Assembly (NCBI GenBank): GCA_003661605.2
Contig: QMWL02000005.1
Coordinates: forward strand, 1 to 20,399
Reading direction: 5' to 3'
Length of the DNA: 20,399 nt
DNA from: an archaeon
GTDB taxonomy: Archaea; Thermoproteota; QMWL01
The first letter of the stretch is position 1, and every line of letters begins with the position of its first letter. Under the pieces are notes generated by a model. The model worked only from the letters and a program-made list of their open reading frames with translations, was not told the DNA's origin and made no database searches. The translations under genes were made by a program, and so were the position numbers. Below, piece by piece: positions 6,232-12,764 of this stretch.

Positions 6232-7545
6232 ATGTACCAGAGTGCTCTACCGGTACCTCGATCGCATCACATTGCAGAGATCTCACGGGAGCTTGTTGGT
6301 CGAGAAGTTTCGTTGGTGGGGTGGGTATATAGAAAGCGCGTACACGGTGGTCTCGTGTTTATTATCCTACGAGATGGAAGTAGTGCGACAATACAGTGTA
6401 CGATACACCGAGATAGAGTGCCACCAGAGGACTTCAAGCAGGCTGAGAAGACACTGATCGAAGCTGCAGTATGGGTGCAAGGGGTTGTTGCAGAGGACCC
6501 TCGCGCACCAGGAGGGTTAGAGGTTCGAACAACGCGGTTCCGCGAGCTAGTTCCTGCAGAACCTTGGCCGCTTACAGAGGATGCGGCTAAGTCTGTTGGG
6601 TTCCTCTACGATAAACGACACCTTTGGCTGAGAAGCTTACGTGTTCAGACGGTGCTGAGAGCGCGTGCAGAGTTCTGCAAGGCGGCACGAGAGTTTTTCG
6701 AAGCGCGGGGTTTTGTTGAGATACATGCACCTATCCTCATCACAACTGCTTGCGAGGGGGGTGCAACGCTCTTTCCCGTTGAATACTTTGATCGAGAAGC
6801 GTATCTGACACAGAGCGCACAGCTCTACGAGGAAGCGGCGATCGCTGCATTTGAGAAAGTCTACACTATCGGACCGAGCTTTAGAGCAGAGAAGTCACGG
6901 ACGCGAAAACACCTTACCGAGTTTTGGCAAATTGAAGCGGAGGTTGCCTATGCTACTATGGAGGATATCATGCGACTTCAGGAAGATCTTCTAAGCCATC
7001 TCTGCAATCACATCGCGCAGAGGTTTGGCGATGTGCTGGGAGAACGCGCTGATAAAATCAGAGTGAAGCCGCCCTTCCCGAAGATCACTTATGATGAAGC
7101 TGTCGAAATTGCGCAACGAAAGGGATACGATGTGTCGTGGGGAGAGGATTTTGGAGCGGAAGCGGAGCGTGCGATCGCTGAAGAATTCGAAGTGCCTTTC
7201 TTCATCTACGACTATCCACTGGTAGCGCGTAGCTTCTACTGCGCATGGCGCGAGGATAGACCTGAGATAGCGCTCTCTTGCGATCTATGGGCTCCTGAGG
7301 GATTCGGGGAGATAGCAACAGGTGGAGAGCGTATTGCCGATCCTGAAGTGCTTAGGCGACGAATCATCGAGTTAGGGCTTCCTCTTGAGCAGTACGAGTG
7401 GTACATTGAGATTCGCCGTTACGGGCTTCCTCGCCACGCTGGATTCGGTATCGGTGTGGAGCGCACACTTCGGTGGATGTTCAAACTGGATCATGTTCGG
7501 ATGGTAGCGCTATTTCCCAGAACACCTACGCGCGTCGAACCCTAG
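6232..7545 (+). CDS. asnS: Asparaginyl-tRNA synthetase (archaeal type)
   Basis: Class II aminoacyl-tRNA synthetase charging tRNA-Asn. Residues 15-110 are the OB-fold anticodon-binding domain (VSLVGWVYRKRVHGGLVFIILRDG). The catalytic core has motif 1 (FFEARGFVEIHAPIL), the flipping-loop region TACEGGATLFPVEYF, YLTQSAQLY, motif 2 FRAEKSRTRKHLTEFW at 217-232, and motif 3 GFGIGVERTLRWMF. EKSRTRKHLTEFWQIEAE and YEWYIEIRRYGLPRHAGFG are AsnRS-specific; archaeal AspRS would read FRAEEHNTTRHLNEAWS. At 437 residues it is full length. The organism therefore has direct asparaginylation and need not depend only on the transamidation route for Asn-tRNA. The ATG start is one of few in the window; the 3' end overlaps the convergent gene by 20 bases. 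Confidence 0.92.
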   Translation: MYQSALPVPRSHHIAEISRELVGREVSLVGWVYRKRVHGGLVFIILRDGSSATIQCTIHRDRVPPEDFKQAEKTLIEAAVWVQGVVAEDPRAPGGLEVRTTRFRELVPAEPWPLTEDAAKSVGFLYDKRHLWLRSLRVQTVLRARAEFCKAAREFFEARGFVEIHAPILITTACEGGATLFPVEYFDREAYLTQSAQLYEEAAIAAFEKVYTIGPSFRAEKSRTRKHLTEFWQIEAEVAYATMEDIMRLQEDLLSHLCNHIAQRFGDVLGERADKIRVKPPFPKITYDEAVEIAQRKGYDVSWGEDFGAEAERAIAEEFEVPFFIYDYPLVARSFYCAWREDRPEIALSCDLWAPEGFGEIATGGERIADPEVLRRRIIELGLPLEQYEWYIEIRRYGLPRHAGFGIGVERTLRWMFKLDHVRMVALFPRTPTRVEP

Positions 7546-9589
7546 CGCGCCAGTACAGGACAGAGGCAAGAGCCGCAACAATCAGCAGAGTAGCAAGAAG
7601 AAGGGAGAACGCGCGTGTTCGCCATATGTCGGGATAGGCAGGTAGCGTAACGGTGAGCAAACGGTTGCCGGTGAGCCGTAGCGTTGCGTTGTTCTTTAGC
7701 AAAACAGCGGACCAACCATATTCGCACCAATACTCGATGAAAACCGTGTAGTTTCCAAGAGGAAGTTGCCTAAACGCAACTAGTCCGGTAGTGTTGGTTG
7801 AGGCGGTTACTTCCCAGCTGCTCTCTATGTTTAGGATTCGAACCTGCGCGTTAGAAACGGGATGCCAATACTGGTCGATGACGCGAACTTGTAGGTCGTA
7901 CACGGGAGCGTGTAGGGTAACAGGTTGATTTTCGAAGACAGATTGATTGACGATAAGTGGGTTGCTTAGATTTAGCCAGGAGGCTTTCCATAGAACACTA
8001 ACCGTGTAGGAACCGTTGGGTAGTTGGAGGGATGGTGAGTAACCTGTTGCGTTTAGGAGGAAGGGTCCACATTGTGAACGATTTGGTGCAGCGAGTACGA
8101 GACTCGCGCCATCGAGTGGGCGGTCGTTTTCATCCACTACTCGGATAAATAGGGGGTATACGTTGCAGAGGAAAATAGCGGTGGTTTCGTTTGATTGGTG
8201 GGGAGCTTGAAGGGGTATGTTCCAGTAGGGATGCTGGATTAGCGCGGGTCCGGCTACGGGAAGACTAGCCCACCACACAGATACTAGGTAGTTTCCATAA
8301 GGAAGCTGCTCGATGCGGCAAACACCATATCTGTCTCCTTCAACTTCGATACGCAGAGAGCCATCTACTGCTTCGATGCGACAATAGGGGTGGGTGAGGG
8401 GGTTCTTGACCGCATCAGTAATGACTAGAAGGAATAGTGCAACTTTGCAGGAGATTAGGCGTTCCGCTGTTTGGTTGCCAGCGACAACGAAGTAGGGGTC
8501 TTCCCACACGGATTTGTTTAGGAAGGTTATGCGTAGCATGTAGGTTCCGTTTGGAGCATAGAGATGCGCGTAACCGCTAGCGTTGCTTACAGCAGTATAC
8601 GTGTAGCCAGAGCGGGCTTCAACTATCTCAACATACGCGCCTGAGAGGGGTTTCGAGTGGTTTGATCGATCCATAAGCTTGAGGAGTGCGTGGTAGCAGT
8701 CGATGAAGAAGTGGGATGATCCTTGATACACGTAGCCCTGATAGTCGATGAGAGCTACTTCTACCGCATATTGGTCAGCGGGTAGGTTTGAGATAGGTAC
8801 AGAGGCTTCAAGCGACGCTGTGTCAAGGCTGCCTTCAATCAACGTACCGGTGTGAAGCCCGTATACGCGAAAATGACCTTCTGCGATAACTTCATCTGCT
8901 CTAAACGCAGTAGTTGCTTGAGTACGAATATAGAGAGTCTGTTGACCAATTAAGTTGGGGTAGAACAGTATGCGGTAGCTGTTTGCGTCGTATGTACGTA
9001 CAGAAACGGACTCGATCAACCCGCTTGAGAAAACGGAGAGAAAGGAGGGTTGGGTTGGCGAAGAGAGCAGCTCAATCTGTCCTTCCCACGTGGATATAAC
9101 GAGTAGCAGGTGTCGGGTTGCGTTAAGTTCTAGCGAATCGTGTTCCAAGCGAACTGTTAGAGGACCGGGGGTTGCGTTTACCAGAACTGTACACTCGGAG
9201 GTAGCGACGCGTTGTTGCTCTTGGGGAGTTACTGTGAAGAGGTCGAAGAACAAGGTGACTGTAGAGGAAGTTTGATTAGTGAGCCAGATAGTTAGATTGG
9301 TAAGCATCCCAAAGCTCAGCGTGAGGTTGGCGTGAATTTCTGCTAGAAAGCAGACTCCCTCTGGAGATACCTGTACACGTCCTTCTTCAGGAAGACAAGG
9401 GGAGAGCGCGTTAGGGACATAAGATCCGTTAGGTAGTTGGACGCTTTGGTTAACATGTAGATAGAGGTGCGTAATGCGGTAGGTGGGCGCTTCGTGTAGT
9501 ACGTTCTGCGAAGTAGCTACTGTAGTGGGAAGGGGGGTACGGAGTACGGATAGTAGTACGAGGGCTAGAGCGAGGGTGGCGAGTCGCAC
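7526..9589 (-). CDS. Secreted, membrane-anchored protein with four tandem beta-sandwich repeats
   Basis: A 687-residue surface protein without a recognised enzyme domain. It has a signal peptide (residues 1-26, LATLALALVLLSVL core) and a carboxy-terminal transmembrane helix at about 660-679 followed by RARVRRA, so the bulk faces outside and the tail stays in the cytoplasm. From about residue 300 four units of 85-95 residues repeat: each begins with a strand such as LFIRVVDENDRPLDGASLVL or LQVRVIDQYWHPVSNAQVRI and ends with PxGxYxVxxxW-type text (PNGTYMLRITF, PYGNYLVSVWW, PNGSYTVSVLW, PLGNYTVFIEY). This is the pattern of carboxypeptidase-regulatory/prealbumin-like domains. About 20 N-x-S/T sequons suggest heavy N-glycosylation. 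GTG start; it lies 43 bases after the ligase gene on the same strand. Adhesion or envelope role inferred. Confidence 0.75.
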   Translation of the reverse strand: MRLATLALALVLLSVLRTPLPTTVATSQNVLHEAPTYRITHLYLHVNQSVQLPNGSYVPNALSPCLPEEGRVQVSPEGVCFLAEIHANLTLSFGMLTNLTIWLTNQTSSTVTLFFDLFTVTPQEQQRVATSECTVLVNATPGPLTVRLEHDSLELNATRHLLLVISTWEGQIELLSSPTQPSFLSVFSSGLIESVSVRTYDANSYRILFYPNLIGQQTLYIRTQATTAFRADEVIAEGHFRVYGLHTGTLIEGSLDTASLEASVPISNLPADQYAVEVALIDYQGYVYQGSSHFFIDCYHALLKLMDRSNHSKPLSGAYVEIVEARSGYTYTAVSNASGYAHLYAPNGTYMLRITFLNKSVWEDPYFVVAGNQTAERLISCKVALFLLVITDAVKNPLTHPYCRIEAVDGSLRIEVEGDRYGVCRIEQLPYGNYLVSVWWASLPVAGPALIQHPYWNIPLQAPHQSNETTAIFLCNVYPLFIRVVDENDRPLDGASLVLAAPNRSQCGPFLLNATGYSPSLQLPNGSYTVSVLWKASWLNLSNPLIVNQSVFENQPVTLHAPVYDLQVRVIDQYWHPVSNAQVRILNIESSWEVTASTNTTGLVAFRQLPLGNYTVFIEYWCEYGWSAVLLKNNATLRLTGNRLLTVTLPAYPDIWRTRAFSLLLATLLIVAALASVLYWRARVRRA

Positions 9590-9607
9590 GAGGGGCTGGT
9601 TGGGTTT

Positions 9608-9615
9608 AGTTATAG
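9608..9615 (-). promoter_or_regulatory. Candidate TATA-like box before the repeat surface protein
   Basis: CTATAACT on the minus strand, in the 43-base gap after the ligase gene, centred about 22 bases before the GTG start. The spacing is slightly short for a leaderless promoter, so read-through from the ligase gene remains possible. Confidence 0.3.
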
Positions 9616-9632
9616 GCGCTACTAGAGGCGGG

Positions 9633-11414
9633 TTACGCGATCTTCTTTAACTGGCGGCGGTACATTTCTACGATCTCCTGACTCGTAGTCGCATCCTGTG
9701 GTCCTTTATCTTCTCTATAGCGTCCAGTAAACCTAGGGAAGCGAACGGCGAGCCCCACCCCTTCACGGACGACACCGTATGCACATGTATGAACAGGACT
9801 GAGGGTTATCTCTGCTCCAGTGATTTCGATAACGCGAGCTGGTTCGAACCAAACATCAGCATTCATCTTGGAGAAAACGCGTGCATGGCGATGAGGTATC
9901 TTATAGGGGTCCAGCCACTCTGGAAGCCGTTTCAGGTCTTCGTCGGTAAAGCCGGTTCCAACCTTGCACAAAGTTTCGAACATCTCCTTGTCCGGATTGT
10001 AGGTTGCAACAAGCAGAGCACCGTAGGTTCCAGCGCGCCGCCCCATTCCATAGAAGGCACCGACAACAACAACATCGATCGTGTCTTGGAGCTCGCTCTT
10101 GTAGTCACGCTTGTATTTGATCCACAGCCAGCCGCGCGCACCAGCTTGGTATACAGAGTCGGGACGCACACTTTTGACAACAAGCCCTTCGCAGCCTTCA
10201 CTAACAGCTTGTTCGAAGAATGCTTCGAGTTCTTTAGGATCATCGGTGACTATGGCCTGAGCGAGGCAGGTGTGCTCGCTCTCCTCGATAATCTGTTCAA
10301 GCACCTTACGTCGCTCAGGATAGGGCTTATCGATAAGCAACTGCCCGTCGATGAAAATAGCATCGAAGAAGAACAGCTTCACAGGATACTCGCGAATCGC
10401 TTCTTCAATACCGTACTTTCGTCGGCGGTGCATTAGCTCCTGGAAAGGTCGCATTTCTCCCGTATCGGGGTTTATCGCAACGCACTCAGCTTCGACGATC
10501 GCGTCTGTTGCCTTAACGTAGTTGCGGACGTATTTGACGACATCTGGGTACTGGTAGGTGATGTTTTCCTGACGCCGAGAGAAGATGGTTACTTCATCAC
10601 CATGCTTGTGAATTTGCATACGCTCGCCGTCGTACTTGTACTCAGCAGCAACAGGCTTGCCGAGCTTCTTGAAAATCTCCTCAACTGAGGATAGACGCTG
10701 AGCAAGCATTACGCGGATCGGTACACCAATTTGCACGCTGATCCGCTTCACCCCTTCCACTCCTTCCTTCGCCAGAGTCTCAGCAACAAGTCCGATGTCG
10801 GAGCACAAGTTGTAAGCGCGTTCGATAACGCTACGCTGTTCGCGCCCGAGACCAAAGACTTCGGCAAGCGCGTCAAGAAGCGTCATGTCCGCAACTCCTA
10901 GTCGAAGCTTACCGAGAACCGTACGTACGAGGTAGCGGGCTTCATTAGGTGAGGCTCGAGAGAGGAGTCCAGCAAACGTGTTGATCTTGCGCTGGATAGC
11001 GCCCTCGCCCGAGTACCTACAGATCATTACAAGTCGATCATAGACTTCGCGAACAGTAAGCGGCTCTACTTCCTCGAAGAAGCCTACAAGGGATACGCGG
11101 CGTCCTTTTTTGGCGGAGAACTCGGCAGCAACCTCCCCCAAATCGCCTTTTTCCTTGTAGAGGCGATCCACATCCCGTTCACTTGCAGCGTAGGCGAGGG
11201 AGATCGCTTTGATGATGTTCCTATCAGCTAGCCCTGTTTCAAGACCCATGTACTCAGGACCGATGCGCCCCAGTGTGAGATAGCAGACTGCGCGAATGTC
11301 CTCTGGAGGAGTTTCTTTAAACATGCAAACGAGAAGGTCGGTCATTTCCAGCCTCTTAGTGGTCGCCTCGATCTTCGCATAGTATTCGACGAGCTTAGCG
11401 TAGGGCAGAGACAT
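9633..11414 (-). CDS. lig: ATP-dependent DNA ligase
   Basis: Seals nicks in DNA using ATP during replication and repair. At 593 residues it has the normal length and all nucleotidyltransferase motifs of archaeal/eukaryotic DNA ligase I: motif I EYKYDGERMQ with adenylated Lys260, FSRRQENIT, motif III IVEAECVA followed by FFFDAIFIDG, motif IV CEGLVVKS, motif V WIKYKRDY. The amino-terminal helical DNA-binding domain (1-230) includes RYLVRTVLGKLRLGVADMTLLDALA, and the carboxy-terminal OB domain ends with VGLAVRFPRFTGRYREDKGPQDATTSQEI in pieces typical of the family. ATG start with a CTTTAGC box 27 bases upstream. It is sandwiched between two genes for secreted proteins on the same strand, an odd context for a replication enzyme. 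Confidence 0.95.
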   Translation of the reverse strand: MSLPYAKLVEYYAKIEATTKRLEMTDLLVCMFKETPPEDIRAVCYLTLGRIGPEYMGLETGLADRNIIKAISLAYAASERDVDRLYKEKGDLGEVAAEFSAKKGRRVSLVGFFEEVEPLTVREVYDRLVMICRYSGEGAIQRKINTFAGLLSRASPNEARYLVRTVLGKLRLGVADMTLLDALAEVFGLGREQRSVIERAYNLCSDIGLVAETLAKEGVEGVKRISVQIGVPIRVMLAQRLSSVEEIFKKLGKPVAAEYKYDGERMQIHKHGDEVTIFSRRQENITYQYPDVVKYVRNYVKATDAIVEAECVAINPDTGEMRPFQELMHRRRKYGIEEAIREYPVKLFFFDAIFIDGQLLIDKPYPERRKVLEQIIEESEHTCLAQAIVTDDPKELEAFFEQAVSEGCEGLVVKSVRPDSVYQAGARGWLWIKYKRDYKSELQDTIDVVVVGAFYGMGRRAGTYGALLVATYNPDKEMFETLCKVGTGFTDEDLKRLPEWLDPYKIPHRHARVFSKMNADVWFEPARVIEITGAEITLSPVHTCAYGVVREGVGLAVRFPRFTGRYREDKGPQDATTSQEIVEMYRRQLKKIA

Positions 11415-11433
11415 CTAAGTATAGGTGAGGGAA

Positions 11434-12711
11434 CTAGCTAAAGTGCCTTTTGCTAGACCCTACCCCGAACAGCGTATCGAACCAGTCTTCTAGTTCGCGC
11501 TGACGTTCATGCTGAACTTTACGGCTTCGTCGCAGCAGGACAACAGCGGCAAAGAAGGGAGTTACTGCAATTATAGTGCCTAATACGAGAATGTCGTTTC
11601 TTATCAGACTACGGCTTAGGGTTGAAGCTACGACGGTAACGCGGATGGTTATGTGTAGCTGGATCCGACCTTCTGTACTGAACGGTGCACGCCATGCAGA
11701 CACAAAGTCCGTTCTAGGGGTTAAGGGAAGGGTAACGATCGTGAGTGCGGAGTATACGGGACATAGGTCGATGAGGTCGCTTAGATCGTGGGGTTCGTTA
11801 ACCCACCAGAGTGGGTCAATGGCTATCCACGAGGAAGGTGGAACGAGTACGGCAACCCACGCGTAGAAGAGAGCACCATCAATGGCTAACGTCGCTTCCA
11901 CTCCTGCTCCCGCGTACTCGAAGGACTGGCGCTCAAAGGGGCTGCACACCAGCCCTAGGACGGTGAAGGAAGGAATTCCGCAAGCTCGAAGAAGGGCGGT
12001 CATCAGCACTGCTCGATCAAGTGCGCTTCCTGAGGCATTCCCTAATACCATAGAGTCGATGTAGAAGAGTAGTTCGAGGGTCTCGTCAGGATACTTGGGG
12101 GACAGAAGCGTATCGCTAACAGAGTAACAGCGTAAAAGCCAGGAAACAGTACTCCAGAGCAAGCCCTCGAGGTCGTCGGAGCTGTTCAGCAGGCTTTGAA
12201 CCACCTGCGCTATTTTCTGATCAGAGGTGTTTAGTAGGTAGGGGGGGTTCCGGGTGTCGATCAGCGAATGCAGCGAAGAGTCTGTGAGAGCGGCTTGCCT
12301 CACGTTTTCGACAGGAGTAGAGAGAAGCGCTCTCATACGGCTGAGGTCCTTTTCGCATGTAGAGATGTCAGCAGCTAGAGACGCGCTTACGGGGGAGCTG
12401 TTAAGTGGTGCTCCTAGCCAAGGAATGCTTGAAGTGTTTGCAAGCCGTATCGGAGGGAGGATGGGGTCCGCTTCTACCTGATAAACATCACCCGCTGTGA
12501 AGGAAACCTGTTGCTCGCCGATGGAAGGGCCGGGCTCGCTAAATGCTTGAGGTAAGGGGATTACTTCAGGTCTTATGGAGAGAAGGCGGGAGTGTGGGGT
12601 ACGCGCTACAGCGTCTAGGGAGATGGTAACTCTGAAGGATAGTCCCTGACCGTAGCAAGTGATGGGTAGGATCGAGAGTAGCGCGATGAGGAGGAGGGGT
12701 AGGAGACGCAC
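11434..12711 (-). CDS. Secreted transglutaminase-like protein lacking catalytic residues
   Basis: A 425-residue extracytoplasmic protein. I chose the GTG at 12709-12711 because it begins a signal peptide (VRLLPLLLIALLSILPITCYG) and has an A/T box 26 bases upstream; the frame is open for 67 more codons, but that stretch is proline-rich and runs into the divergent gene. A transglutaminase/protease-like domain spans about 180-315: GSALDRAVLMTALLRACGIP and FYAWVAVLVPPSSWIAIDP align with the usual G-x-C-x-D-x-A...LLRALGIP and H-A-W...W...DP segments. The catalytic Cys is Ala230 and the His is Tyr283; only Asp299 is kept, so it is probably inactive and structural or ligand-binding. A transmembrane helix at about 374-393 is followed by a basic cytoplasmic tail. 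Confidence 0.72.
   Translation of the reverse strand: MRLLPLLLIALLSILPITCYGQGLSFRVTISLDAVARTPHSRLLSIRPEVIPLPQAFSEPGPSIGEQQVSFTAGDVYQVEADPILPPIRLANTSSIPWLGAPLNSSPVSASLAADISTCEKDLSRMRALLSTPVENVRQAALTDSSLHSLIDTRNPPYLLNTSDQKIAQVVQSLLNSSDDLEGLLWSTVSWLLRCYSVSDTLLSPKYPDETLELLFYIDSMVLGNASGSALDRAVLMTALLRACGIPSFTVLGLVCSPFERQSFEYAGAGVEATLAIDGALFYAWVAVLVPPSSWIAIDPLWWVNEPHDLSDLIDLCPVYSALTIVTLPLTPRTDFVSAWRAPFSTEGRIQLHITIRVTVVASTLSRSLIRNDILVLGTIIAVTPFFAAVVLLRRSRKVQHERQRELEDWFDTLFGVGSSKRHFS
11438..11444 (-). promoter_or_regulatory. Candidate TATA-like box for the DNA ligase gene
   Basis: CTTTAGC on the minus strand, centred 27 bases before the ligase ATG and lying inside the last codons of the upstream transglutaminase-like gene. 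The spacing is right for a leaderless transcript, so the ligase may be expressed independently. Confidence 0.35.
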
Positions 12712-12731
12712 CCCCGATATTGGTAAGGCTG

Positions 12732-12742
12732 AATTAAGCTTT
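12732..12742. promoter_or_regulatory. Shared TATA-like box between divergent genes
   Basis: AATTAAGCTTT lies almost exactly midway in the 53-base gap, about 26 bases from the GTG at 12711 (-) and 28 bases from the GTG at 12765 (+). It can act as the TATA box for both. The plus-strand gene also has a purine-rich GGAGAGGAG about seven bases before its start, so a short leader with a Shine-Dalgarno site is an alternative there. Confidence 0.45.
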
Positions 12743-12764
12743 GATTTAGGAGAGGAGAAGCACG

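Noticed and set aside
6232..7545. Aspartyl-tRNA synthetase
   Set aside because: The motif 2 region FRAEKSRTRKHLTEFW and the YEWYIEIRRYG segment are AsnRS-type; archaeal AspRS has a different text at both places.
9841..9850. tRNA T-arm-like GGTTCGAACC
   Set aside because: It lies in the ligase coding sequence, no cloverleaf can be built around it, and the reading frame is conserved there. A similar GGATTCGAACC near 7830 lies inside the surface-protein gene and is rejected for the same reason.
9789..10436. A 215-codon open frame on the plus strand inside the ligase region
   Set aside because: It is fully antisense to the carboxy half of DNA ligase, whose motifs are intact; the translated text has no recognisable pattern and low-complexity shadow character.
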